From NCBI GenBank assembly GCA_031267645.1, contig JAIRYW010000039.1, positions 1 through 64,000 on the forward strand: a stretch of 64,000 nucleotides of DNA, read 5' to 3'. The notes under the pieces were generated by a model. The model saw nothing but the letters and a program-made list of their open reading frames with translations, did not search any database and had not been told where the DNA came from. Origin of the DNA: Propionibacteriaceae bacterium (lineage in GTDB: Bacteria; Actinomycetota; Actinomycetes; Propionibacteriales; Propionibacteriaceae). This document shows positions 15,487 through 24,025 of the stretch, piece by piece; position 1 is the stretch's first letter; the number at the start of each line of letters is the position of its first letter. Made by a program: the position numbers and the translations under genes.

Positions 15487-15772
15487 AGCGTCGAGCCTAT
15501 CCGAGCCACTGGCCGTGTCCGCCTTGATCGGCACAGCGTCGCGGGCGCCAGTGTCGGCGGCGATGGTGGCCAAGAACGCGCTAGTGGACACATGGCGGCC
15601 AGCAGACGGGGCCAGTACTGATTCGACATGACCCTGGATCACCGACAAAGGGTGGTATAGGGAATGTTCAGGGGGTGATTTGTGGATCCAGGAGCGGGCC
15701 ATTCGCCGAGCCAGGGGACGGCTCCAGGGATCAAGGATCGCCGACCCGGCGCACTTGAACCTCCCACCAGTT
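15487..15772. other. Intergenic region
   Basis: About 286 bases separate the methyltransferase start from the end of the NarL-type regulator. On the minus strand the promoter of the methyltransferase should lie here. I see no tRNA, repeat or convincing short gene. Confidence 0.4.
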
Positions 15773-16432
15773 TCAGACTCTGACGCCGGCCCGGTAGGCC
15801 AGGGCGATGAGGCCGGCCCGGTCGGAGACGCCGAGTTTGGCCATGGCCCGGTTGATGTGGGTTTTCACGGTCAGGGGGGAGATGAACAGATCGCCGGCGA
15901 TCTGCTGGTTGTCGAGGCCGGTCATGGCGGCGCGCAGGATGTCGCGTTCGCGGTCGGTCAGGAAGCCGAGCAGACGTTCGGCCTCGGGGTCGACCGGCAG
16001 CGAGTTGTCGTCGGCGACATGGCCGATGACGGCGCCGGCGGCCTTGGCGGACAGCGCGCCGCCGCCGTCGTAAACCTCGACGATGGCCTGGGTCAGTTCA
16101 GCTGGGCCGACGCCTTTGGAGAGGAATCCGTTCGCCCCGGCCTTGATGGCGGCCAGCACGTTCTCGTCCTGGTCGAAGGTGGTGAGCACCACGATCCGGA
16201 CCTGGGCCGGTGGATGCCGGCGGCGGATGCGCCGCGTCGCCTCGACGCCGTCGACGCCGGGCATCCGCAGATCCATCAAGACGACGTCGGGAGGCGCCTG
16301 GTCGATGGCTCGGACGGCGGCCAGGCCGTCGGCCGCCTGGCCCGTCACCCTGAGGCCGGGATGGGCGTCGATGATGGTCCTCAGGCCGACACGGATCATC
16401 TCTTGGTCGTCGACCAGCATCACGTCGATCAT
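15773..16432 (-). CDS. NarL/LuxR-family response regulator
   Basis: This 219-residue regulator has a receiver domain with phospho-acceptor Asp54 (VLMDLRMPG), acidic pocket Asp8-Asp9 (LVDDQ) and a conserved Lys in FLSKG. The C-terminal LuxR-type helix-turn-helix reads LTDRERDILRAAM ... ISPLTVKTHINRAM. It overlaps the end of the histidine kinase gene by 4 bases, so the pair is made together. The system is divergent from a membrane-protein/ABC exporter operon, the usual setting for antibiotic-sensing systems that switch on a transporter. It probably regulates that operon. Confidence 0.93.
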   Translation of the reverse strand: MIDVMLVDDQEMIRVGLRTIIDAHPGLRVTGQAADGLAAVRAIDQAPPDVVLMDLRMPGVDGVEATRRIRRRHPPAQVRIVVLTTFDQDENVLAAIKAGANGFLSKGVGPAELTQAIVEVYDGGGALSAKAAGAVIGHVADDNSLPVDPEAERLLGFLTDRERDILRAAMTGLDNQQIAGDLFISPLTVKTHINRAMAKLGVSDRAGLIALAYRAGVRV

Positions 16433-17577
16433 GAGCCCCCGCCTCGGACCGGCAGGGTCGCACGCAGCGCGAACAGGGCGTCGTCGGAATCGACGTCGAC
16501 GCGCCCGCCGGCCGAGGCCGCCCGCTCGCGCATCCCGACCAGGCCGAACCCGCCGGCGCGGTCCGGCTCGGCGAGCTGGGGGCGGCGCCGGTTCACCAGC
16601 TCGATGGCGATGTCGCCGCCGGTCACGGCGACCTGGAGGCGGACGGCCCCGGCGCCGTGTTTGCGGGCGTTCGTGAGCCCCTCTTGGACGATCCGGTAGG
16701 CGGCGGCCCCGGTCTCGTGGTCGAGTCCAGCGGGCTGGTCGGCGACGGCGGCCTCGACGTCCATCCCGGCTTCCCGGAACCCGGCCGCCAGCCGCAGGAT
16801 CTGGTCGTAACCGGCGGCCGGCCGATTCTCGCCGCTGCCACGCAGCACGGCGAGCACGCGCTGCGTCTCCTCGAGCGCCTTCTGCAGACGCCGCCGGGCT
16901 TGGGCGAGGTCGTCTTGGGCCGCTGCTGGGTCGGTCTCGACCCGCACCTGGGCCGCCCCGACGCTCATCGAGACCAGGGCGATCTCGTGGCCGAGGGTGT
17001 CGTGCAAGTCGTGGGCGATGCGTAGACGCTCTTCGGCGACCCGTCGTTCCGCCTCAGCCCACCGGGTGGCGAGCGCCTGGTCGGCGCGGCTGGCGACCTC
17101 CGCCCAGTAGCGCTGATTCGCCCGCAGCGAGGCGCCGACGGCGGAGAACGCCAGCGCCACGACCAGGGCCAGCAAAGCCAACGGCTCGAACCAGCCTCGC
17201 TGATCGTGCAGGACGACGGAGCCGTAGGCGCACAGGCCGATCAGAGCGCCGACCGGCAGGGCCGACCACCCGCGCAAGGCGCTGACCAGGGCGGCGAAGA
17301 CCGACATCGACCACAGCACCAGCGGGTCCGAGCCGAGCCACGCTCCGATCAGCGGGGCCAGGCCTACCAGCGCCAGACCCAGCCACTGCCAGCGACCGAT
17401 CAACCCGACGCCCGCCAGCGCCAGCCCGACGGCGGCCACGCCCCAGGGCTGACCGAGGGTCAGATAGTTGACCGCCCCGGTCGCCCCGCTCACGGCCGCG
17501 ACCGCGACGGTGGCGATCTCGACCGCCCGGGGATGGCGCACCAGCAGGGGCACGGCCAGGCTCGGCGAATCACTCAC
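16429..17577 (-). CDS. NarL-type sensor histidine kinase
   Basis: This 382-residue membrane sensor has about four to six hydrophobic segments in its first 160 residues and a short coiled linker. The HisKA_3 H-box is RIAHDLHDTLGHEIALV (His in HDLHD), and the ATPase domain has a YRIVQEGLTNARKHG N-box and GGFGLVGMRERA. I chose the GTG that yields VSDSPSLAVP because the upstream TTG extension adds 19 non-conserved residues; neither has a strong ribosome site. There is no extracellular sensor domain, so it belongs to the group that senses within or through the membrane, often together with an ABC transporter such as the one encoded divergently. Confidence 0.88.
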   Translation of the reverse strand: MSDSPSLAVPLLVRHPRAVEIATVAVAAVSGATGAVNYLTLGQPWGVAAVGLALAGVGLIGRWQWLGLALVGLAPLIGAWLGSDPLVLWSMSVFAALVSALRGWSALPVGALIGLCAYGSVVLHDQRGWFEPLALLALVVALAFSAVGASLRANQRYWAEVASRADQALATRWAEAERRVAEERLRIAHDLHDTLGHEIALVSMSVGAAQVRVETDPAAAQDDLAQARRRLQKALEETQRVLAVLRGSGENRPAAGYDQILRLAAGFREAGMDVEAAVADQPAGLDHETGAAAYRIVQEGLTNARKHGAGAVRLQVAVTGGDIAIELVNRRRPQLAEPDRAGGFGLVGMRERAASAGGRVDVDSDDALFALRATLPVRGGGS

Positions 17578-17721
17578 GGGAACCAGCCTGCCAGCGCCGG
17601 CGGCCCAGCCCGTACTGCGGTCGTGGTACGCCAAGTGACTCCTATCAGACGATTCGGGGCCCAGCGCTGGCCAGCAGGCTTAGAACGACAGCACGGCAAC
17701 CGACTGGCAAGGAGACCTAAG

Positions 17722-18270
17722 ATGACTGACCGCACTCCACCGGTGGACGACCGTTTCATCGCCTACGAATACGCCATCGTCCCGGCCCGGGCGAATCAGG
17801 AATCGCTGCTGCGCGACGTCTACCGTAGCCTCGGCTGGGCCTGTGAGGCGGTCGACCGGCCGACCTGGCCCAACGGCAACGTCAGCTTGCGACTGAAGCG
17901 CGACCGGGCCATCCTGAACAAGCCAGCCCTGTCCAAGCTGCAACGCCAGCTCGAGACCACGCTCGAGACGATCGACCACCTGTCCCGCTCGAAGACCTCC
18001 AAAGCGTCCATCACGGCGCTGACGGTGGGCATCTGCGGCACGGCGGCGCTGGCCGGATCGGTTTTCTGCTACCTCTCCGCGCTCTGGCCGCTGTTCATCG
18101 TCCTCGGCTTGATCGGCCTGATCGGCTGGGTCCTGCCGTACTTCGCCTTCAACCAGATCAAGGCCGCGCAGACCGCCACCGCCAACGAAGAGATCGAACG
18201 CCAATACGACCAGCTGTACGCGATCTGCCATCAGGCCGCCGCCCTGGCCGGAATCGCCGACCGTCCCTGA
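17722..18270 (+). CDS. Two-TM membrane protein of unknown function
   Basis: A 182-residue protein that I do not recognise. The first 95 residues are soluble and charged (PPVDDRFIAYEYAIVPA, then NGNVSLRLKRDRAI and a helical LQRQLETTLETIDHL). Two closely spaced transmembrane helices follow (ITALTVGICGTAALAGSVFC and LFIVLGLIGLIGWVLPYFAF), and a short cytoplasmic helix ends the protein. The ATG is supported by AAGGAG about 8 bases upstream. It is the first gene of the ABC-exporter operon and is divergent from the two-component system, so it may be an accessory of the transporter or a stress-sensing partner. Confidence 0.75.
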   Translation: MTDRTPPVDDRFIAYEYAIVPARANQESLLRDVYRSLGWACEAVDRPTWPNGNVSLRLKRDRAILNKPALSKLQRQLETTLETIDHLSRSKTSKASITALTVGICGTAALAGSVFCYLSALWPLFIVLGLIGLIGWVLPYFAFNQIKAAQTATANEEIERQYDQLYAICHQAAALAGIADRP

Positions 18271-18320
18271 CTGGCCGCCGCCCGGGCCGCCCAACCCACG
18301 AACCGAAAGAGAGAACCGCC

Positions 18321-18443
18321 ATGAAAGCCGCGCGAACCTGGGTCGCCGTCGCCATCGTCGTCGGCGGATTGACCGCCTACGCCATCGTCCACCACCTCAA
18401 CCATCCCGCCCCCACCACTGCGAAGGGAGGTGGAATCGCATGA
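18321..18443 (+). CDS. Small membrane peptide (40 aa)
   Basis: A 40-residue reading frame with one hydrophobic helix (TWVAVAIVVGGLTAYAIV) and a polar tail that ends in KGGGIA. A GAAAGAGAGAA purine run precedes the ATG. It lies 50 bases after the two-TM protein gene and overlaps the next tiny gene by ATGA, which argues for real translation. Its function is unknown; it is a candidate small subunit or regulator of the ABC exporter in this operon. Confidence 0.6.
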   Translation: MKAARTWVAVAIVVGGLTAYAIVHHLNHPAPTTAKGGGIA

Positions 18444-18517
18444 AGAAAGGTCTGATCGCCGGCATCATCGCCGTCGTCGTGGTCGTCGTCATCGTCGTCC
18501 TGATCGTCGTCCTGTGA
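18440..18517 (+). CDS. Tiny valine-rich transmembrane peptide (25 aa)
   Basis: A 25-residue frame, MKKGLIAGIIAV followed by an almost pure Val/Ile/Leu stretch, long enough for a single transmembrane helix after two N-terminal lysines. Its ATG overlaps the stop of the preceding 40-residue gene. A GGGAGGTGG ribosome site lies inside that gene 9-10 bases upstream. It ends 4 bases before the next gene. The tight packing on both sides supports expression. Function unknown. Confidence 0.6.
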   Translation: MKKGLIAGIIAVVVVVVIVVLIVVL

Positions 18518-18521
18518 AGCC

Positions 18522-19190
18522 ATGAGGCCGACTGATCTGTACAGTCGCCGGTGGGCCAGCCAGCCCGCCCGAACCCAGACGGCGACAGCCGGCGCGGCCG
18601 GCTTCGACGCCGTCGTCGGGGCGGGGCTGCTGGCCACCGGCCTGTGCGCGGGCACCGCCTGGTACGCCGCCGACGCGGCTTACTACCTGGCCCTGGCCCT
18701 GATCCGCGCCTACCTGCTGCGGCGGCTGCTGGCCAGCGCCGGCTCGGGGGAGGCGGACGAGGGCACGGCCTTCCGGCGGGCCGGCTACGGGCTGGCCGCC
18801 ACCGGGGTGGCCTATTTCACGGTCGCCGCCGCCATGTTCTTCGCCGGACACGCGCCCCACCACACCGGTCTGGCCCCCTACGGCGTCGCCGTCATGGCCT
18901 TCGCCAAGGCCGGACTGGCCATCACCGGAACACTGTCGGCCCGCGGCGCTGGCAGCCCGGTCCGGCTGGCGCTGCGGATCGTCGCCCTCTGCGACGCCTT
19001 GGTGTCCATGTCCTTGACCCAATACGCCCTGATGAGCTTGGTGGCCGACCCGGACGCGGCCAGCACCTCGGCCAGCGTCGGCATGGGCTTCGCCGCCCTC
19101 ATCGCCACCTGCGGCCTGGTCATGGCCCTGCGTGAACCGGCCCAACGACCAGCCGCCGACAGGCTGGAGAAAGAAGAGACCACCCAGTGA
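18522..19190 (+). CDS. Multi-spanning membrane protein of unknown function
   Basis: This 222-residue protein has about six predicted transmembrane segments (for example FDAVVGAGLLATGLCAGTAW, YYLALALIRAYLL, YGLAATGVAYFTVAAAMFF, ALVSMSLTQYALMSLV and GMGFAALIATCGLVMA) and a charged C-terminal tail. I do not recognise a family. It sits between the small membrane peptides and the ABC ATPase, and its stop overlaps the ATPase GTG start (GTGA). It is therefore part of the exporter operon and may be an accessory membrane component. Confidence 0.75.
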   Translation: MRPTDLYSRRWASQPARTQTATAGAAGFDAVVGAGLLATGLCAGTAWYAADAAYYLALALIRAYLLRRLLASAGSGEADEGTAFRRAGYGLAATGVAYFTVAAAMFFAGHAPHHTGLAPYGVAVMAFAKAGLAITGTLSARGAGSPVRLALRIVALCDALVSMSLTQYALMSLVADPDAASTSASVGMGFAALIATCGLVMALREPAQRPAADRLEKEETTQ

Positions 19191-20101
19191 ACGCCATAGA
19201 AACACACGAATTGTCAAAATCTTTTCACGGCCTCAACGCCGTGGACCACCTGGACCTGCGCGTCCCCGAAGGCTCGATCTACGGCTTCATCGGCGAGAAC
19301 GGCTCCGGCAAATCGACCGCCGAGAAACTGATCTGCGGGTTGCTGGTGCCCAGCGGCGGCTCCATCAGCCTGTACGGCCGGCCCCACACCGACCCGGTGA
19401 TCCGCTCACAGATCGGCCTGCTGATCGAGAACCCCGGCTGTTTCCCCAACAGCACCGTTTACCAGAACCTGCTGATGCAGGCCCTGAACCTCGACCTCCG
19501 ACGCCCGCAAGAGGAAGTCGGGCGGGTTTTGAAACTCGTCAGCCTGGTGTCCGCGGCGGGCCGGAGGTACAAGGACTGCTCGCTCGGGATGAAGCAACGC
19601 CTAGGCGTCGCCCAAGCGCTGCTGGGCCATCCCCGCCTGCTGATCTTGGACGAGCCCATCAACGGCCTCGACGCCGACGGGATCAGGATCGTGCGGGAGA
19701 CCCTGATCGAGCTGAACCGTTCCGAGGGCGTGACCGTCTTGATCAGCTCCCACATCCTGGGCGAACTGTCCAAGATCGCCACCCACTACGGCATCCTGCG
19801 GGCCGGCGCCTTGATCCGGCAGACGCCGGCCAGCGCCCTGTCCGCCGAATGCCGCGACTTCGTCGCCGTCAAGACCGACGACGACCCCCGGGCCCAGGCC
19901 ATCCTGCGGTCGCGTTACTCCCAAGTCGAGCCCCAGGACGGCGTCATCCGCGTCTACGACGAGACGGACAGCTCATCGGTGTCCGGCTTCCTGCACCAGC
20001 ACGGCGTCGGCGTGGCCGAGATCTCGTACCAAACCATCGGACTGGAGGAGTACTACCTCCAGATCATGTCCCACCAAACCCAGGAGAGCCGCCATGCCTA
20101 G
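19187..20101 (+). CDS. ABC transporter ATP-binding protein (BcrA-type)
   Basis: This 304-residue ATPase has Walker A GENGSGKST (37-45), a Q-loop in QIGLLIE, the signature SLGMKQRL and Walker B LLILDEP followed by INGLDADG. A switch His is in SSHILGEL. The GMKQR signature and C-terminal extension are typical of the BcrA/drug-exporter subfamily, which pumps out peptide antibiotics or lipids, or drives lantibiotic immunity. The start is a GTG overlapping the previous stop. Its 3' end overlaps the permease start by 8 bases, so the two subunits are coupled. With the divergent two-component system it forms a typical antibiotic-response module. Confidence 0.93.
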   Translation: MNAIETHELSKSFHGLNAVDHLDLRVPEGSIYGFIGENGSGKSTAEKLICGLLVPSGGSISLYGRPHTDPVIRSQIGLLIENPGCFPNSTVYQNLLMQALNLDLRRPQEEVGRVLKLVSLVSAAGRRYKDCSLGMKQRLGVAQALLGHPRLLILDEPINGLDADGIRIVRETLIELNRSEGVTVLISSHILGELSKIATHYGILRAGALIRQTPASALSAECRDFVAVKTDDDPRAQAILRSRYSQVEPQDGVIRVYDETDSSSVSGFLHQHGVGVAEISYQTIGLEEYYLQIMSHQTQESRHA

Positions 20102-20882
20102 ACCGGCCAGCTCCGGCGCCAGACCCCGCGTCGCCTCGATGCTCAGGCTCGACTTCCACCGCCTGTTCCACACCCCGATCCTCTACGTCATGCTCACAGT
20201 GTCCGCCATCATCCCCGCCCTGCTGCTCACCACGACCGGCCTGGACGCCAGCGGCGCCCCGGCCGACCCCAGCGGCCGACCGGCGCCGCCGAGTGTCGAG
20301 CACACCAACGTCTGGCAGCTGATCGAGTCGACCGGTCGATCGGGCGGCGCCGACCCCCTCGACTTCGGCGGTTACGCCAACATCAACATGGTGTTCATCT
20401 TCGCCGGGCTGCTGATGGCGATCTTCGTCGCCCACGACTACATCTCCGGCTTCGTCAAGAACATCTTCAGCGTCCACCCCCAGAAAGCCGACTACGTCAT
20501 CTCGAAAACCGTCATCGGCATCTTCAGCGGCGCCGGGATGATCTTGGCCTACGTCTTCGGGTCGGTCATCGCCGGGCTGATCACCGGCCAAGCCTTCGAC
20601 GTCGCCGTGAGCGGGCTGATCTGGTGCCTACTGTCGAAGATCCTCCTGATGGGAGTGTTCTGCGCCCTGTTCCTGGGCGTCGCCGTCTTCTTCCGCAGCA
20701 AGCTGTGGATCACCATCGTCTTCACCTTCCTCCTCGGCATGACGCTCTACCCGGCCGCCAGCGTCGCCACCCTCGACTCGACCCCGGCCACCACGCTGGC
20801 GTCCCTGCTGGCGGGAACGGTCGGAGCGGTCGGCCTGGGAGCCGTCTCGACCCTCATCCTCAACCGCCGCGACCTGGCTTAG
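20094..20882 (+). CDS. ABC transporter permease (ABC-2 type)
   Basis: This 262-residue permease partners the preceding ATPase. It has an N-terminal segment ending in LDFHRLFHTPILYVM, a large extracellular loop (about residues 45-90), then about five membrane helices (such as INMVFIFAGLLMAIFVAHDY, VIGIFSGAGMILAYVFG and LWITIVFTFLLGMTL). The FVAHDYISGFVKNIFS segment is typical of BcrB/ABC-2 permeases. The gene overlaps the ATPase end and terminates the operon. Substrate unknown; the neighbouring polyketide product or an external peptide antibiotic are both possible. Confidence 0.88.
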   Translation: MPRPASSGARPRVASMLRLDFHRLFHTPILYVMLTVSAIIPALLLTTTGLDASGAPADPSGRPAPPSVEHTNVWQLIESTGRSGGADPLDFGGYANINMVFIFAGLLMAIFVAHDYISGFVKNIFSVHPQKADYVISKTVIGIFSGAGMILAYVFGSVIAGLITGQAFDVAVSGLIWCLLSKILLMGVFCALFLGVAVFFRSKLWITIVFTFLLGMTLYPAASVATLDSTPATTLASLLAGTVGAVGLGAVSTLILNRRDLA

Positions 20883-20954
20883 GTGCGCCTCCAGCCCAGA
20901 CGACTCCCTCGTCCTAGCCCGACAGGCCGTCTCCGAACCGCATCTGCCAGGTCC

Positions 20955-21317
20955 TCATTCGACGGCGGCGCCGGGCCTGGTCCGGGCGCTCCTTTTGGGC
21001 CGCCTGGGTCGCTTGGGCTGCGGCGGCGGCGTGGCGGCTTCAAGCGCAGCCACGACCTGGTGGGCGTGCTCCCGGCTGTCGACGTCGAGCACCCAATGCT
21101 CTTTCGCGCCGTCGTAGGGGAAGCTCGACTCGGCCTGGGCCATGAGTTCGGCGATCTGCGGCAACTTCTTCACAAACACGGTGTTGCCGCAGATGAGCAG
21201 CAGCGGCTTCTCGTCGACATAAACCATGTACTCGCCGAACATCTTCCTCGAGCGCAGCTCCCAAGGGCCACGGACTTGGTCGCAGACGTATTCGATGTAC
21301 TCCGGCGTCGTTCCCAT
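20955..21317 (-). CDS. TfoX N-terminal-domain protein
   Basis: This 120-residue protein contains a TfoX_N domain (residues 1-90; EYIEYVCDQVRG, then SRKMFGEYMVYVDEKPLLLICGNTVFVKK). Stand-alone TfoX_N proteins are common in actinobacteria and have no established function there; full-length TfoX is a competence regulator in proteobacteria. The C-terminus (from about 95) is a basic Pro/Arg/Lys tail that could bind nucleic acid. The start at MGTTPEYIE is chosen as the family N-terminus; an upstream extension of 132 codons is open but shows no homology. Confidence 0.8.
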   Translation of the reverse strand: MGTTPEYIEYVCDQVRGPWELRSRKMFGEYMVYVDEKPLLLICGNTVFVKKLPQIAELMAQAESSFPYDGAKEHWVLDVDSREHAHQVVAALEAATPPPQPKRPRRPKRSARTRPGAAVE

Positions 21318-21803
21318 GGCCGTAACCCTAGGTCCATCTGTGACCGTATCTCGGACTGCCCCAGATCTGGGCCGGAATGGCGCGGCCGGCGAGAGAATCG
21401 ACGGGGCAGGGCGGCGGGCCCGAGCTCGGGCAGCGGCGGCACAGAGAGCGCGATAGTGGTTGGCCCTTCGGCGAATTCCTCCGCCCAGCGGCAAAGCGGT
21501 CAGACGCCCTTCCAAGTTCGACATCAGCGCGAGCAAGATGACGGAGGCGACCGAGATGGATAGCACGCTGACGCTGAAGACGACGCGCTGAGGACGCCGC
21601 TGCCTTTGTGACCCATGCCCAATCTCCCTGGGCGTTATCGCTGCGGCGACCAGAGCGACGGCGCGGTCTTTGGTGACGGTTGCGACGCTGAAGCCGTCAG
21701 GGGTCAGAGTCATGCCTCCTCCAATCCCCGCCGTTGTACATGATGCAAGTTATCTGATGTACGAAAAGTAATACCCCCGTTAGCCTGATCGCACCCCAGA
21801 ACG
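21318..21803. other. Non-coding or uncharacterised stretch
   Basis: About 490 bases between the TfoX_N gene and the end of the giant surface protein gene. One minus-strand frame stays open as an N-terminal extension of the TfoX_N gene and could encode a hydrophobic segment (VVFSVSVLSISVASVILLALM). It has no supporting homology or clear ribosome site. Around 21720-21780 the DNA is AT-rich for this genome. I see no RNA gene. Confidence 0.35.
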
Positions 21804-21844
21804 CACCGCGCCCCTCCTGCCTGGCTGGCGGGAGGGGCGCGGTG
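21804..21844 (-). terminator. 14-bp stem terminator of the giant protein gene
   Basis: CACCGCGCCCCTCC (21804-21817) and GGAGGGGCGCGGTG (21831-21844) are exact complements separated by 13 bases. They lie 16 bases beyond the stop codon of the giant protein gene. There is no downstream U-tract, as is usual for actinobacterial L-shaped terminators. Confidence 0.8.
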
Positions 21845-21859
21845 GAACCGTCTGGGGCC

Positions 21860-24025
21860 TCAGCGTTGGCTGACGGTTATGGTGGCGGTTTGTGTGCCGG
21901 AGTGGATGGTGATGGTTCCGGTGCGCGCGGGCCCTGGATTGGGCTGGGCGACGATCGTGACCGTGTCGTCGGTTGGGGACGATGGCGGACCGACCACTAG
22001 CCAGGGCTGGTCGGCGGTCGCGGTCCAGGATTGGTCGTTGTAGGTGTCGATGCTGGCGGTGGTCGAAGAACCCGACGCGGACACCGACCAGCTGGTCTTG
22101 GACGCCGTGAGGGTCCTGGTGGTGTCTTGGACCACTGTGATGGTGGTCGAGACCCCGCCAGCGGTCACGGTGATGACGGCCTCGCGCCGTGCGGTGGTGG
22201 TGTTCGCGGTGGCTGTCAGGGTCCTGGTGGCTCCTGAGGCGATCGACCCGGTCGGGGAAACCGACAGCCAGGTGGCCGATTCGGTGACCTTCCAGGTTGC
22301 CCCGGTGGCAGAGACCGCTGTCAACGGTAGGGCGCCGCCGCCGGCCGGCGCCGTCCACGAGGTCACCGAGACCGTCACCTTGGCTGGACCGGCGGCTTGG
22401 GTGACCTTGAGCGTCTTGGTGGCGCCACCGGACGAGATCGTCAACACCCCGACCCTGGAAGACCCGGTCGGATTCGCGTCGACCGAGACCACAGTGATCC
22501 TCCCGGTGGGTCCGGTGTCCTGGGACAGGGTCAGCCATGGGCTGTCGGAGGACGCGGTCCACTGGGCCTCAGTCGATGTCACCTTCAGATCGACCGACCC
22601 AGCCGCTGCTGGGGCGGACCAGGTGGTGCGCGAGAGTGTCACCGTGACCGAGCGGGCCGGCTGGGACACGTTCACCACCCGGGTCGCACCCCCGGCCGTT
22701 ATGGTGATCGTGGCCGTGCGGGACGCACCGGAAGTGTTGGCCTGACCAACCCAGACCATCTCTTCCCCGTCCACACCGCTGGCCGGGGAGACGCTCAACC
22801 AGTCGGCGCTGGCCGAGGCCGTCCAGGACGGCTGGTTGGTCGACACCTCAGGAGTGATCGTTTCCCCAGTCGAGAGCGGCGTCCAGGTGGTCCGACCGAC
22901 CGAAATGGTGGCCGCACCTTGGGTGACAGTCAGCACCCGAGTGGCAACCGGCATCGGGCCGACCGAGCTGAACGTCAGATGCCCCACCCGGGAAGACGGG
23001 GTCGAGTTCGCCGTCGCCGTCACCGACACCGCCGCCTTCGTCACGCCCGAGTCCGGCGCCGCGGACAGCCAGGCGGCGTCCGAGACGACCGACCAACCGA
23101 TCTGGTTGGTGGTCGGGGTCACTGACACCGACGCGCCCTCGGCGCCCGGCGCCCACGAGGTCCGCGACAGCGTCATCGCCGCCGCCGGGGCCGAGCCTTG
23201 GGACACGGCGATCCGGGCGGACGCGCCGCCGGCGGTCACCGTCACCACCGCGGACCTGGCCGGCCCGTAGTTCTGCTCCGCGACCAAGGAGATCGACGCC
23301 CCCGACGCGCCTGACGCGGGTGTGACGCTGAGCCACGCCGCGTCGCTGAACGCCGACCACAGCGTCTGGTTCGTGGTCACCTTCGAGGTCGTCGACGCCC
23401 CGGACACCGACGCCGACCACGTGGTCCGCGACAGTGTCACGGTCGCAGCCGGCGCGGCCTTCTGCGACACCGTGATCTGAACCGACTGCGTGCCAGCGCT
23501 CACCGTGACCGTGCCGGTCCTGGCCGGACCGACATTGGGAGCGGCGACCAGAGCGATCGAGGCGCCAGAGGCACCCGAAACAGGCGACAGGGTCAACCAT
23601 CCCGCGCTGCTGGCCGCTGTCCAACCCACCAGGTTGGTGGTCACCTTGGAAGTGGTCGAAGCACCCGAAGCCGCTGGCTCCCAAGTGGTCCGCGACAGGC
23701 TCAGCGACGGCGTGGGGACCCGCGTGGCGGTGATCGTGTATGCGCCGGTGTTCGTGTTCGACGGGCTCGAGGAGTAGTTCCTGATCGCCAGGTAGTAGAC
23801 GGCCCCAGCCGTCAACGACTGGGTGATGCGGAAGTTCTTGCCGGGACCGGAGTTGTTGTTGTACCGCAGGCGCTTGCCCGTGGCGTCGTACAGCAGCCCA
23901 TAGACGTCGCCCGTCGACGGATCGGACTCGAACCTGTAGGACCCGGTGTACGGCGCCGTGATCTGGAAGAAGTCCCAGTCGTCGCCGACCTCGAGCGACC
24001 CCGACACCACGGTCTGGCTGGCCAA
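21860..24025 (-). CDS. Giant repeat protein, C-terminal portion (after frameshift)
   Basis: This frame continues the giant secreted protein after a one-base discontinuity. It holds the last PPC-like module (ASQTVVSGSLEVGDDWDFF ... GAYTITA). Seven tandem BACON-like units of about 85 residues follow, each built as LSRTTW...WTASSDAxWLTVSPxSG...A.PNxGPARTGTVTVxAGGxSxxITVSQ. It ends ITVSQR with no LPXTG or membrane anchor, so the protein is probably secreted or held by other means. The first in-frame ATG lies inside the PPC module and has no good ribosome site, so independent translation is unlikely. A strong terminator follows the stop. Likely role: adhesion or matrix binding. Confidence 0.75.
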   Translation of the reverse strand: MASQTVVSGSLEVGDDWDFFQITAPYTGSYRFESDPSTGDVYGLLYDATGKRLRYNNNSGPGKNFRITQSLTAGAVYYLAIRNYSSSPSNTNTGAYTITATRVPTPSLSLSRTTWEPAASGASTTSKVTTNLVGWTAASSAGWLTLSPVSGASGASIALVAAPNVGPARTGTVTVSAGTQSVQITVSQKAAPAATVTLSRTTWSASVSGASTTSKVTTNQTLWSAFSDAAWLSVTPASGASGASISLVAEQNYGPARSAVVTVTAGGASARIAVSQGSAPAAAMTLSRTSWAPGAEGASVSVTPTTNQIGWSVVSDAAWLSAAPDSGVTKAAVSVTATANSTPSSRVGHLTFSSVGPMPVATRVLTVTQGAATISVGRTTWTPLSTGETITPEVSTNQPSWTASASADWLSVSPASGVDGEEMVWVGQANTSGASRTATITITAGGATRVVNVSQPARSVTVTLSRTTWSAPAAAGSVDLKVTSTEAQWTASSDSPWLTLSQDTGPTGRITVVSVDANPTGSSRVGVLTISSGGATKTLKVTQAAGPAKVTVSVTSWTAPAGGGALPLTAVSATGATWKVTESATWLSVSPTGSIASGATRTLTATANTTTARREAVITVTAGGVSTTITVVQDTTRTLTASKTSWSVSASGSSTTASIDTYNDQSWTATADQPWLVVGPPSSPTDDTVTIVAQPNPGPARTGTITIHSGTQTATITVSQR

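Noticed and set aside
20955..21713. 252-residue version of the TfoX_N protein
   Set aside because: The first 132 residues have no homology and no ribosome site; the conserved domain begins at the internal ATG.
21780..22562. Arg/His-rich frame at the end of the giant gene
   Set aside because: It is out of frame with the conserved BACON-like repeats and is composed of biased residues; a shadow frame.
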